Shown: positions 1-8,152, counted from the stretch's first letter. The stretch: 12,558 nucleotides of DNA from Caldifarciminota bacterium (GCA_027064565.1 JAMOPK010000200.1:1-12558); one strand, 5' to 3'. Translations and numbers: made by a program. Notes: generated from the sequence alone by a model not told the origin.

Positions 1-2166
1 CGCCTCCTCGTAGAGCACCAATTCCATGCGTTTCTGGGATTTATCGACGCGGGCGACCACGACCTTGACGCGCTGCCCGATCTTGAACATCCTGCCTCCG
101 CCTCCGACTTCCACCAGCGCCAGGTTAGCCTGATCGTGTTCAAAATGTCCGCCCAGCGTCTCGATGGGGACGAAACCCTCCACGAGATACTCCGGTACCT
201 CAACGAACATCCCGTAAGGCGTTATGTGAGTGATTATGCCATCGAAGACCTCGCCAACCCTGTCCTTCATGAACTCAAGCTTCTTGAGGTCCCAGAGTTC
301 AAATTCGGCTTCCTCGGCGACGTTCTCACGTTCCGTGGAGTGGACGGCCATCTCCTCAAGCGTTGCCACGACGTCGGCTCCCTGTAACGGTTTGCCTTTC
401 ACCGCTTTTTTGAGCAGCCTGTGGACAACAAGGTCGGGATACCGGCGGATCGGGGATGTGAAATGCAGATACGCCTCGCTCGCCAGTCCGAAATGACCCC
501 GGTTTTCCACGGAATAATGGGCACGCTTCATGGACCTCAGCAGCAGGTAATTCAAAATCGGCTCCTCGGGCCTGCCTTCAACGAGTTTCACGATCTTCTG
601 AAGCTCTTTTGGCGTGACAGAATCGGGCTCAGGCAGTTCGACGTTCAGGATGGCTGAAGCAAACGTCAAAAACTGCTTGATTTTTTCAGGCTTTGGCGGC
701 TCGTGCACGCGGTAAATCGTTGGCAGTTCCCTGTCATGGAAATACCTGGCCACCTGTTCGTTTGCGAGAATCATAAACTCTTCGATAATCTTGTGGCTCC
801 ACGTCCTTTGCATCGGGCGGATGTATTCCACCGCACCTGTGGGCAGCAGCTTGAATTCCGGTTCCGGAAGGTCAAAATCGATGCTTCCGCGCGCCTCACG
901 ATTGACCCGCAGTTTTTTCGCAAGTTCAAGGGCTATTTTCAGGCTTTTTTTCACCGCCTGACGCGTCCCGCGACCAACAAACTTTGAGACAGTGTCCTTC
1001 GGCAGCCTCTTGCCGTCAAGCAGTCTCTGGGCATCTTCGTAGCTCAGGCGTGCTTTTGAGCGTATCACTGAAGGGAAAAATCTCGCACTGACAACACGGC
1101 CGGAGTTGTTGAGCCGCATTATCACGCTGAAGGTCAGCCTGTCCACACCGGGCATGAGGGACGCAAGGTCGCTCGACAGCTCGTGAGGCAGCATCGGAAC
1201 CACGTAGTCGATCAGGTAAACGCTTGTCCCCCGCTTGAAAGCCTCGCGGTCGAGGACCGAGCCTTCGGTGACGTAGAAGCTCACATCGGCGATATGGACG
1301 CCAAGCTCATAGCCGTTTTTCAGCTTTTTGATGGAAATAGCATCGTCAAAATCCTTTGCGCTCTCAGGGTCAATCGTGAAAATCAGCTGGTTCCTCAGGT
1401 CAACCCGTCCCTTTTCCGGCCTGATCTCCTTCATCTCCTGATGGATCCGGCGGGCGGCCTTTTTGACCTTGCTTGGGAAGTCTTCCGGCAGGTTGTATTT
1501 CCTGAGGACGATGTAAAGGTCGATCTTCGGGTCATCCGCCCTGCCGAGAACCTCTATGATCTCAGCGATAGGGACGAATTTGCCTCTTTTGAGCTTAAAA
1601 ACGACCTTATCGCCGTCGCGGGCGCCGCCGGTCTTGCCTCTCGGCACAGGTATCTCAGGCGGCAGAGACTGCTCATCCGGGATCACGACCCCGCTTTTGC
1701 GTCCTCCCCGAAAAGTCCCTATAAATCTGGTTTTCGCCCGTTCCACTATCTTAACGACCTTGCCCTCAGGTCGGCGTCCGCGCTTGCTTTTGATCCTGAC
1801 AAGCACGATGTCGCCGGAGATGGCGCCCTTCATGGCATGGGGCGGGATGAAAACGTCAGGCTCATCCTCGCGCAGAAGGAACCCAAACCCCTCCTTAAAC
1901 CTCTGAATCTTGCCCTTTATCAGGTTAAGCCTTTCGGGCAGGCCGTATCTCTTTTCATCTATGCGGACGATCCTGCCGGATTTCTCAAGTTCGTCCAGGA
2001 ATTTGTCTATGAGATGGCGTTCTTTCTTTCTGAGGCCGAGGCGTTTTGCGATGGAGTTACCGGTCAAAGCCCCTCGTTTTGACTCTCTGAGAACGTCCAG
2101 TATCTTTTCTGCACTTATGCGAACCCTTCTGTCCGAAGTGCGTTTCTTTTTCTTTTTTCTTGCCAT
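1..2166 (-). CDS. rnr: Ribonuclease R (RNB-family 3'-5' exoribonuclease), C-terminus cut by window edge
   Basis: Processive 3'-5' hydrolytic exoribonuclease that degrades structured RNA in the cytoplasm. Reading the minus strand from ATG 2166 gives 722 uninterrupted codons to base 1, with no stop and no frameshift. Domains visible in order: lysine-rich N-terminus (K4-K8), a winged-helix-like segment (about 18-75), two cold-shock/OB segments (about 83-220), the RNB catalytic core, and an S1 RNA-binding domain (about 636-715). The core has the metal-binding aspartate cluster in IDPESAKDFDDA (D266, D272, D274, D275), spaced as in E. coli RNase R, and the family signature HFTSPIRRYPDL (568-579). 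The start is supported by AGGAG seven bases upstream. It begins 13 nt after the Lnt-like gene stops, so it is probably the last visible gene of that operon. The tail after the S1 domain lies outside the window. The N-terminal helix-turn-helix and 722+ residue length favour RNase R over RNase II. Confidence 0.95.
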   Translation of the reverse strand, partial: MARKKKKKRTSDRRVRISAEKILDVLRESKRGALTGNSIAKRLGLRKKERHLIDKFLDELEKSGRIVRIDEKRYGLPERLNLIKGKIQRFKEGFGFLLREDEPDVFIPPHAMKGAISGDIVLVRIKSKRGRRPEGKVVKIVERAKTRFIGTFRGGRKSGVVIPDEQSLPPEIPVPRGKTGGARDGDKVVFKLKRGKFVPIAEIIEVLGRADDPKIDLYIVLRKYNLPEDFPSKVKKAARRIHQEMKEIRPEKGRVDLRNQLIFTIDPESAKDFDDAISIKKLKNGYELGVHIADVSFYVTEGSVLDREAFKRGTSVYLIDYVVPMLPHELSSDLASLMPGVDRLTFSVIMRLNNSGRVVSARFFPSVIRSKARLSYEDAQRLLDGKRLPKDTVSKFVGRGTRQAVKKSLKIALELAKKLRVNREARGSIDFDLPEPEFKLLPTGAVEYIRPMQRTWSHKIIEEFMILANEQVARYFHDRELPTIYRVHEPPKPEKIKQFLTFASAILNVELPEPDSVTPKELQKIVKLVEGRPEEPILNYLLLRSMKRAHYSVENRGHFGLASEAYLHFTSPIRRYPDLVVHRLLKKAVKGKPLQGADVVATLEEMAVHSTERENVAEEAEFELWDLKKLEFMKDRVGEVFDGIITHITPYGMFVEVPEYLVEGFVPIETLGGHFEHDQANLALVEVGGGGRMFKIGQRVKVVVARVDKSQKRMELVLYEEA

Positions 2167-2179
2167 ATCTAACTCCTGT

Positions 2180-3583
2180 TCAGACCACCACAGCAAGGAT
2201 TGCTATGGCGATCATCAAAAATGCGAAAATGTCGCCGTGTCTGGCGTAAAATGTTTTGCCCATCCCCACGGGCACATCGCCAACGAGGATGGTTTCATCT
2301 GCAATCAGCGTATTTTTGCTCTCCATCACCTCACCGGTCGGCGCTATGATTTGAGCTATGCCGTTTTTGGTCGAGCGCACCATGGAAAACCTGTTTTCGA
2401 CCGCACGCATGGGCACGATACGGGCATGGCGTTCGTAAACAGCGGGCCAATCCCATGATGGGTCAGCGACAATCTGGGCGCCTTTCCTGCCGAGGTTCCT
2501 TGTCAAATCGGTGAAAACCTCATCGTTGCAGATCACGACACCCAATTTGACGCCCTCGACTTCGACAACCTCCGGTTCATCCCTGCCCGGTGCTGCCCTG
2601 TCAACGTAGGGGACGATATGATGTTTGTGGTATTCCGTCAGCAATTCCCCACCCGGAGAGATCACCCACGCAAGGTTGAGGTTTCGGGTGCTGTCGTAAA
2701 CTCCAACCACCTGATAGATACCAAACTTGCGCGACAGGGCCGCGATGTAACTCCTCAAAGTGTCCCTTGTGGCATCCGTGACTTTGAGAACCTCCTCAGG
2801 CCAGACAACGAGCATCGCATCCATGTCCAGCGCCGCCTTTTCCACAAGTTTGCCGTAGCGTTCCGCCCAGCGGAGGGAGAAATCGGCCGGTTTGTCGATC
2901 ACGTCTCCGCCCTTCTCCTTGATGCACACAGTGGCAGACCTGATGTAACTTCCGGGTTCCGCAAGACCGCTCAGTCTCCAGTATCCGAAACCCAGATCGG
3001 CTGCAATCAGCACGACCGTCAGGAGGAGCAAATAAAGGTATTTTTTGAAATTCCGGCGATAAAACGCTATTGCCCCCAATGTCGCACCGACCAGATAAAT
3101 CATAAATGTCACTCCCCACAGCCCGGTGATCTCGGCTATCTGAACGGAGGGCAGGTAGCTGTAAAGCGAATAGGCGGGCGATGTCGCTGTTCCGATGTTA
3201 GAAAGGGAAATCAGGTAATCCACGGCCGCGAAAAATGATGCAAAGGCCACAGCACCCATAAGGACTCTTTTCTTACGGAACTGTCTGGCGGACAACCATA
3301 TCCCCAGGGCATAAAGCAACGTCAACCCGATCACAACCGCTATGGAAATCACCACGGACCATGAAATCGCTATCAGCCCGGCGAAACCGGTCATCACAAA
3401 GAAAAGAGAGAACAGCAGGATTTCGATCAACGAATGTCTCGAAAGTGCCACAAAAACGACCACTCCTGCTGATACGAAAAGAAGGGGCCAGATGTAGAAA
3501 GGATGGCCACCAAGGTAGAACATCGCTCCTCCAAGAATTCCACCACCAGCGAATTTCAGTAGCCTCAACAGCTCCAGCTTCAT
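2180..3583 (-). CDS. Lnt-like membrane carbon-nitrogen hydrolase (putative apolipoprotein N-acyltransferase)
   Basis: 467 residues. The N-terminal 200 residues are a hydrophobic multi-pass region (segments near 31-47, 56-73, 76-98, 108-125, 150-174, 181-198). A nitrilase-fold domain follows (about 215-440), then one last hydrophobic helix (452-467). This is the layout of apolipoprotein N-acyltransferase, which adds the third acyl chain to lipoproteins on the outer face of the inner membrane. The expected Glu-Lys-Cys triad is present: E263 in VVWPEE, K320 in YHKHHIVPY, C352 in VVICNDE. The helix PMRAVENRFSMVRSTKNG also matches Lnt. The residues after the cysteine are Asn-Asp where Lnt normally has Tyr-Glu, and the protein is shorter than the roughly 510 residues of E. 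coli Lnt. It may therefore be a divergent acyltransferase or another amide-processing hydrolase. ATG 3583 has AGGAGG five bases upstream, overlapping the stop of the lipoprotein gene, which suggests translational coupling. Confidence 0.82.
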   Translation of the reverse strand: MKLELLRLLKFAGGGILGGAMFYLGGHPFYIWPLLFVSAGVVVFVALSRHSLIEILLFSLFFVMTGFAGLIAISWSVVISIAVVIGLTLLYALGIWLSARQFRKKRVLMGAVAFASFFAAVDYLISLSNIGTATSPAYSLYSYLPSVQIAEITGLWGVTFMIYLVGATLGAIAFYRRNFKKYLYLLLLTVVLIAADLGFGYWRLSGLAEPGSYIRSATVCIKEKGGDVIDKPADFSLRWAERYGKLVEKAALDMDAMLVVWPEEVLKVTDATRDTLRSYIAALSRKFGIYQVVGVYDSTRNLNLAWVISPGGELLTEYHKHHIVPYVDRAAPGRDEPEVVEVEGVKLGVVICNDEVFTDLTRNLGRKGAQIVADPSWDWPAVYERHARIVPMRAVENRFSMVRSTKNGIAQIIAPTGEVMESKNTLIADETILVGDVPVGMGKTFYARHGDIFAFLMIAIAILAVVV

Positions 3584-3588
3584 ACCCC

Positions 3589-3594
3589 CCTCCT
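3589..3594 (-). promoter_or_regulatory. Ribosome binding site overlapping upstream stop codon
   Basis: AGGAGG on the minus strand five bases before ATG 3583. Its first two bases are the last two of the TAG stop (3593-3595) of the lipoprotein gene. This fixes the start of the Lnt-like gene and points to coupled translation of the two genes. Confidence 0.8.
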
Positions 3595-4573
3595 ACTTTC
3601 CAACCTGGACCACCGTCACGCCCGAGTCTGAGGCTACAAAGACGAAGCTGTCCTTTGCTTTCACATCGAAAGCCAATCCGGGGACTTTAATCATGCCCAT
3701 GAATTTCGGGTTTTTGGGATTTTTGAGGGAGAAAACCTTGAGCCCTTCCTGATAGCTCGCGACATAAAGGTATGTGTCCTTGATGTCTATGCCATAGGCC
3801 GGGTTGTTGAATTTCATCTTGAAAACCTCACGCGGGTGTTTGAAATCGGTTATGTCTATCACGATAAGCCCGCCTGTTGTTGCGATGTAAGCGCAATCGT
3901 AGCCGATCTTTATGCCGTTTCCGGACACACCACCAAGGTCGATACAGGAAACGAGATTGATCTTTTCCCTGCCGGTCTTCTGCCAGATGCAAAAGCTGTC
4001 TCCAACGGTGAAAATGTAGTTTTGATACACGGAGAGATCGTTGGAACCGCCCTCCACCTCCGTCACTATGCGCGGTTTGGAAGGGTCGGATATGTCGATC
4101 AATTCCACAGCGAATATCCCCCTCTCGCTGATGTAGCAATCAGCCCCCCATGCATCGATCGAAAGCGCCGGACCCATCAGGGACAACGATGCAAGTTTCG
4201 ATGGATGATAAGGATCAGTGATGTTGTAGGTCAAAAACTTATAGGGTTCCGCGCCTGTCCCGGCGTAAAGCACATTTCCGTAAACCATCAGCTCATCGAT
4301 GCTCAGTCCCCCAGCCTTTGTCGTGGAAAGGAGTCTGGGTTTCGAAGGATTGGAAATGTCATATATGGCAAATCCAGCCGTCCTTTCCGCCACGAACAGC
4401 AAATTATCCTTTATGGCGATGGAATTGGCCTGTTGCGCTGTCCTGACGGACGTGATAACCTTCATTCTGGACGGAGCGATAGGGATACCGGGGAACAACA
4501 TCTTCATGCATGACGTCGTGGACAACAACACTGCCCCGACGGTGAGAACCGATAGGATCTTAATTTTTTTCAT
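3593..4573 (-). CDS. LVIVD-repeat beta-propeller protein, probable lipoprotein
   Basis: 326 residues. It opens with a basic, hydrophobic export signal (MKKIKILSVLTVGAVLLS) ending at a cysteine, C22, in STTSC. This reads as a lipoprotein signal, although the -3 residue is Thr rather than the usual Leu/Val. The mature part is a run of roughly 40-45-residue repeats with the pattern 'hydrophobic strand - ISNPSKPRLL' (ISNPSKPRLL near 74-83, ISDPSKPRIV about 162-171, and related ITDPYHPSKL, ITDFKHPREV and KNPKNPKFMG). This is typical of LVIVD proteins (Pfam PF08309), which fold as beta-propellers on the cell surface or in the periplasm. No enzymatic residues are recognisable, so function is unknown. 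ATG 4573 has AGGAGG seven bases upstream. The 83-nt gap from the oxidoreductase gene contains a TAAAAT box (4613-4618) but no convincing -35. The Lnt-like gene follows 9 nt downstream. Confidence 0.85.
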   Translation of the reverse strand: MKKIKILSVLTVGAVLLSTTSCMKMLFPGIPIAPSRMKVITSVRTAQQANSIAIKDNLLFVAERTAGFAIYDISNPSKPRLLSTTKAGGLSIDELMVYGNVLYAGTGAEPYKFLTYNITDPYHPSKLASLSLMGPALSIDAWGADCYISERGIFAVELIDISDPSKPRIVTEVEGGSNDLSVYQNYIFTVGDSFCIWQKTGREKINLVSCIDLGGVSGNGIKIGYDCAYIATTGGLIVIDITDFKHPREVFKMKFNNPAYGIDIKDTYLYVASYQEGLKVFSLKNPKNPKFMGMIKVPGLAFDVKAKDSFVFVASDSGVTVVQVGK

Positions 4574-4656
4574 AATCCGCCTCCTGATTTGCGTAGGAAA
4601 GTTAACAAGTTGATTTTACAGCATTAAGTCGGGCGTGGAGGCGGCAGAAAAACAAG

Positions 4657-5787
4657 TTATCCCCTCAAATTCCCGGCCCGTTGTTTCAGCAGCTCCTTCC
4701 AGTTCTGCAATTTCTTTATCCCGGCCTTGACTTTTTCGCTGAAAACGGTCAACCGAAGCTCCTCAAGTCTCCTGTGCGCATCCTCACGGATGGACTCTAT
4801 CTCCGCTCTGTCACCTCTGCCCAAAAATTCAGCGGCCGAAAGTGCAGCAAGCTCTCCTTCTATCATGGCCGTGGTGGCCTCCTCAATGCCCGCTAAGTCT
4901 CCGGCCACAAAAATGTGCGGCACATTGGTCCGCATCTCCTCGTCATGCCACGGGATATGGCCTCCAAGCTCCGGGATGTAGGCTATCTCAACGCCTGCTT
5001 GCCACACAAGGTTGACGATCGGCGCAAGTCCTACCGCAAGGCATATCACATCGACATCCACTTCCCGCTCTGTTCCGGGAATGGGTTTGAATTTTTCGTC
5101 TACCTGTGCGATCACGGCCCCTTCGACTCTGTCATCCCCTACGGCCTCGATGATCGTGTGGCGTGTCAGGATGGGAACCCCGTAACGCCTGACTTTCGAT
5201 GCATGGACTATATAACCGCCGATTTTAGGCAGGATTTCGACGATGGCCTCGACCTTTGAACCGGCCTGCAGGAGCTGGTAGGTCACGATCAAGCCGATGT
5301 TTCCGGAGCCGATCATCAGCACTTTTTCGCCGGGCAGAACGCCATAGACGTTCATCAACGTCTGAACAGCACCTGCCCCATAGACCCCCGGCAGATCGTT
5401 GCCTGGGAAAGCAAGCATGTTCTCCCGTGCTCCGGTAGCGAATATCACGGTCTGCGGTTTTATGTCGATGAGTTTTTCCTCAGGTTCCCGCTGGTAAAGC
5501 GCAAGAGTGCCGTCCTCATAATAGCCAACAGCGGTGGTGGAGAGCATAACGGTTATGTTCGGGTCCGCCATGACTTTTTCCGAAAGTTGTCTGCCAATGG
5601 CTATTCCTCGAACACCGGCCATGTGCTCGTATGAACCGAAAAATTTGTGGGTTTGCTTGACAAGCTGGCCGCCGAGACGCCTGTTTTCATCCACAAGCAC
5701 CGACTTGATGCCCAATTTGGAAGCCATAAGTGCGGCTGAGAGCCCGGCCGGGCCGCCGCCAACGATCGCAAGTTCAACTTTATTCAT
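4657..5787 (-). CDS. FAD/NAD(P)-binding oxidoreductase subunit (HcnB/opine-dehydrogenase-like)
   Basis: 376 residues of the pyridine nucleotide-disulfide oxidoreductase fold. Two dinucleotide-binding motifs are visible: an FAD site GGGPAG (10-15), followed by an acidic D33 and the GG(Q) turn at 39-41, and an NAD(P) site GSGNIG (160-165). Between and after them come the ATGARE stretch (118-122) and the second FAD motif VPHIFVAGDLAG (289-300). The domain has no CxxC pair; its only cysteine is C249. Electrons must therefore go elsewhere, most likely to the 2Fe-2S protein encoded just upstream, whose stop overlaps this gene by 8 nt (ATGAATAA). Homologous pairs occur in hydrogen cyanide synthase, opine/D-hydroxyproline dehydrogenases and sarcosine oxidase alpha. 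Those relatives usually carry a C-terminal cysteine-rich BFD-type domain; here the C-terminus is a charged helical tail without cysteines. The substrate cannot be told from sequence. Confidence 0.85.
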   Translation of the reverse strand: MNKVELAIVGGGPAGLSAALMASKLGIKSVLVDENRRLGGQLVKQTHKFFGSYEHMAGVRGIAIGRQLSEKVMADPNITVMLSTTAVGYYEDGTLALYQREPEEKLIDIKPQTVIFATGARENMLAFPGNDLPGVYGAGAVQTLMNVYGVLPGEKVLMIGSGNIGLIVTYQLLQAGSKVEAIVEILPKIGGYIVHASKVRRYGVPILTRHTIIEAVGDDRVEGAVIAQVDEKFKPIPGTEREVDVDVICLAVGLAPIVNLVWQAGVEIAYIPELGGHIPWHDEEMRTNVPHIFVAGDLAGIEEATTAMIEGELAALSAAEFLGRGDRAEIESIREDAHRRLEELRLTVFSEKVKAGIKKLQNWKELLKQRAGNLRG

Positions 5788-6109
5788 CGTTCTCTCCCTT
5801 CTTAACTATCGGTTCCAGTCCCCTCTGTCTCCTGACATGGATGCCGGGCCTGACGAATTCCATGCACGTCCGGACGTTCGGTCTACCATCAACTACCATC
5901 AGGCAGGATGAGCACTTTCCTATGGCACAGAAAAAGCCACGAGGCCTGTGTTTGCGAGGGGAATATCCGAAGACCTTGATGCCAGCAGCATGTAGCGCAG
6001 CTGCAATCGTTTCGTTCGTATATCCTTCGATCGGTTTCCCTTCAAAATAAAATATCACTTTTTCGCCTCGATCGAAATCGAGGATAGGGTGATCATCAAG
6101 CCTTTTCAT
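5780..6109 (-). CDS. Small 2Fe-2S ferredoxin-like subunit (HcnA/SoxA N-terminal type)
   Basis: 109 residues. Four cysteines form the pattern C61-x4-C66-x2-C69-x12-C82 (FFCAIGKCSSCL ... TCM). This is the plant-type 2Fe-2S arrangement of the Fer2_4 domain found in the small subunit of HcnABC-type and opine/proline dehydrogenases and at the N-terminus of sarcosine oxidase alpha. It presumably passes electrons from or to the FAD subunit encoded by the overlapping downstream gene. The start at 6109 has GGAGG six bases upstream. It begins 46 nt after the UbiA gene, with no terminator visible between them, so it may belong to the same transcript. Confidence 0.87.
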   Translation of the reverse strand: MKRLDDHPILDFDRGEKVIFYFEGKPIEGYTNETIAAALHAAGIKVFGYSPRKHRPRGFFCAIGKCSSCLMVVDGRPNVRTCMEFVRPGIHVRRQRGLEPIVKKGENDE

Positions 6110-6155
6110 AACCGCCTCCGTCGAAAGTTAGTGTAAAACTTAGGATTTTCTCGTT

Positions 6156-7112
6156 TCAATCACCGGAGAGGCTTGGATAGTTTAATCCGAACCTCGTTTT
6201 GTAGTAAACCTTCATCCCGGCGTAAATGACCGCTCCCATCAAAATGTAAATTGGATAATGGATGCCGATGTTCAGGGCGTAGATGCCACCTGCAAGCCGA
6301 AAAGCGAACTTGGCACGGGCGACAAAATTATCCTCGTCTCCGGCACCGAAGACCCGCAGGAAGAAAATCAACGTGATAACCGCCGGGACAAAGCCCATCC
6401 AGTCCCGCAGCAGGATGGCCGTGAGTGCCGAAAGTCCGATCAGGACAGTTCCGATCACAGCGGTCGCCTTTTTGCCCAACAGCACGCCTATCGTGATCGC
6501 CCCTGATGCCCGGTCGCCCTCGATGTCGGCGATCGTGGTCTCCGCGTAAACGCCAGCCACGGCGAGCATATAGACGATCGACCGCCTCAATGCGTCCCCG
6601 GTTATCCCTCCAGCCGCACTCCAGTAACCCAACAGAAACGTCAGGAACCCATAGCCCAGACTGTTCCACACCATATCGATTATGGGACGCCCCTTGAACC
6701 TGAACGGCGGCACAGAATACATGAATCCCATGATCCAGATCGCGAACATCAGCCAGAAAGGTGTTTTTCCCAAGCATGTAGCGATCCCAAGCCCGGCAAC
6801 AGACAGAACCGCCGTGTAAATCCACGCTGCCCTCACGCTGATTATCCCATCGGGCAGAAGGAAAAGTTTTCTGTTGATCCTGTCGGTTTCGATGTCGAAT
6901 ATCTGATTGACGATGTAGGTTGTGCCCGAAATCAGGGTCAGGGAAAGCAATGAAACCCAGAATGCGGAGGAATTGGGAAGGGCGAATCCCCAGAACCCTT
7001 TAAAACTGGCAGCATAATGGCCGTAAAAAAGAAACATCCAGACGGGCATCATAAGGGTGGGCCTGAGCAACATCACGTAATCCCAGAGATCGGCTTTCCT
7101 TTGTTCTCCCAT
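6156..7112 (-). CDS. UbiA-family membrane prenyltransferase
   Basis: 318 residues, mostly hydrophobic, with about eight or nine predicted membrane segments. Enzymes of this family transfer a polyprenyl chain from its diphosphate to an aromatic or glycerol-type acceptor in the membrane. Both Mg-diphosphate motifs are clear: NQIFDIETD (N69, D73, D77) between the second and third segments, and ADIEGDRASG (D196, D200) in the second half, with the usual YSVPPFRFKGRP loop (132-143) between. The family includes quinone-, heme O- and ether-lipid-forming enzymes; the sequence alone does not tell which acceptor is used. GAGGAT (7119-7124), six bases before ATG 7112, lies inside the last codons of the aldo/keto reductase gene, which stops only 3 nt upstream, so the two are almost certainly co-translated. 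Confidence 0.92.
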   Translation of the reverse strand: MGEQRKADLWDYVMLLRPTLMMPVWMFLFYGHYAASFKGFWGFALPNSSAFWVSLLSLTLISGTTYIVNQIFDIETDRINRKLFLLPDGIISVRAAWIYTAVLSVAGLGIATCLGKTPFWLMFAIWIMGFMYSVPPFRFKGRPIIDMVWNSLGYGFLTFLLGYWSAAGGITGDALRRSIVYMLAVAGVYAETTIADIEGDRASGAITIGVLLGKKATAVIGTVLIGLSALTAILLRDWMGFVPAVITLIFFLRVFGAGDEDNFVARAKFAFRLAGGIYALNIGIHYPIYILMGAVIYAGMKVYYKTRFGLNYPSLSGD

Positions 7113-7115
7113 TTT

Positions 7116-8048
7116 TCAATCCTCAATCAGTTTATCGATTAATCTGAGTTCTTCTTTTCCAAGGGGGCCTTCAGCGGCGGCCCTGATGTTTGCTTCAAGC
7201 TGTTCAAAGGTCTTTGCGCCCTGAATCACAGTCGAAACTGCTGGATTAGAGAGGACGAACCTCAAAGCGATCCTCGCAAGCTCGGCTGGATCGTCCGTTC
7301 CAAAAAGCTCTTTCAATCTCTCGGCCGCCATAATGTAAAGCCTTTTCCTTGCCGGTTCCAATGACCTGCGGAAATCCGTTTCGGAAAATGTGGTTGTGGA
7401 CCTGTATTTTCCAGTGAGGAACCCAAAGGCCAGCGGTGTGCGGACGATTATGCCGACTCCCATCATCGGGGCAACCTTGAGCGTGAAGATTTCATGGTCC
7501 CTGTCAACGATGTTATAGACGAGCTGAAGGGTGGATGCCCCTCTTTCCATCGCAAGTCTGGAGTCCTGATGGGTGGCAACAGACACGCCCCAGAATTTTA
7601 TGATACCCTGCTCCCTGAGAGAGTTAAGGGTATCTATCACGCCATCGTCCTGCAGAACGTAATCCGGGGGATTGTGGAGCTGATAGACGTCGATGTAATC
7701 GGTTTTCAGCCTTTTGAGGCTCTGCTCTACCGCAAATTTGATGTAGTCGGGATCGAAATTGTGCCGAATACCTCCGTGATAGAAATCCCAGCCGACTTTC
7801 GTGGCTATGATGATATCCTTCCTGACATCTGAAAGGGCCTCACCGATGTATTCCTCGCATTTACCCTGCCCGTAGATGTCCGCCGTATCGAAAAAATTGA
7901 CGCCGAGATCGAAGGCGTGGCGAAGGAGTCGCACAGCATGGGAGCGATCAACAGGACCGTAATCACCGCTCAGCGACCAGGTGCCGAGCCCCAGCTCGGT
8001 TACTTCCAGCCCCGTGTTGCCAAGCTTCCGCTTCTTAATTGAATTCAT
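7116..8048 (-). CDS. Aldo/keto reductase
   Basis: 310 residues from ATG 8048. It is a soluble NAD(P)H-dependent TIM-barrel oxidoreductase that reduces aldehydes or ketones. Counted from this ATG, the catalytic tetrad is D54 and Y59 in NFFDTADIYG, K84 in ATKVGWD, and H125 in YQLHNPP. The C-terminal cofactor segment STVIQGAKTFEQLEANI matches the family's 'IPGA' region with Gln for Pro. A TTG codon at 8054 would add two residues, but ATG 8048 fits better: it has AGAG six bases upstream and the product then begins MNSIKKRKLG, like most family members. The predicted promoter gives a leader of about 20 nt. Its stop lies 3 nt before the prenyltransferase gene. The physiological substrate is unknown; the linkage suggests a role near prenyl or quinone lipid metabolism. 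Confidence 0.93.
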   Translation of the reverse strand: MNSIKKRKLGNTGLEVTELGLGTWSLSGDYGPVDRSHAVRLLRHAFDLGVNFFDTADIYGQGKCEEYIGEALSDVRKDIIIATKVGWDFYHGGIRHNFDPDYIKFAVEQSLKRLKTDYIDVYQLHNPPDYVLQDDGVIDTLNSLREQGIIKFWGVSVATHQDSRLAMERGASTLQLVYNIVDRDHEIFTLKVAPMMGVGIIVRTPLAFGFLTGKYRSTTTFSETDFRRSLEPARKRLYIMAAERLKELFGTDDPAELARIALRFVLSNPAVSTVIQGAKTFEQLEANIRAAAEGPLGKEELRLIDKLIED

Positions 8049-8075
8049 GTTCAACTCTGTATAGAGGGCTGTAAG

Positions 8076-8103
8076 CTTATATGGTAAACGGGCACCGTGT
8101 CAA
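8076..8103 (-). promoter_or_regulatory. Sigma70-like promoter for aldo/keto reductase-UbiA operon
   Basis: On the minus strand, TTGACA (8098-8103, exact -35 consensus) is followed by 16 bases and TATAAG (8076-8081, five of six to the -10 consensus). Transcription would start near 8069, about 20 nt before ATG 8048. An 8-bp palindrome TAAGCTTA (8072-8079) overlaps the -10 and could be an operator, which is only a guess. Confidence 0.6.
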
Positions 8104-8152
8104 CAACGCGATTGCTTTCCCGACAAAAGTAGAATTACCATTTACGCATATC

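Noticed and set aside
1183..2082. A 299-codon open frame on the plus strand.
   Set aside because: It lies entirely antisense to the continuous RNase R frame, has no recognisable domains, and its composition is what the reverse strand of a GC-biased coding region gives.
4574..4656. Independent promoter for the lipoprotein-Lnt-rnr genes (TAAAAT at 4613-4618).
   Set aside because: No acceptable -35 at 16-18 bases; possible but not supported enough to annotate.
8052..8054. TTG start for the aldo/keto reductase, two codons upstream of ATG 8048.
   Set aside because: The spacing of the weak AGAG ribosome site and the usual N-terminus of the family favour the ATG.
8081..8141. Inverted pair ATGGTAA (8081-8087) / TTACCAT (8135-8141) flanking the divergent promoters as an operator.
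   Set aside because: Seven bases 47 bp apart is close to what chance gives in a 110-bp region; no further symmetry extends it.
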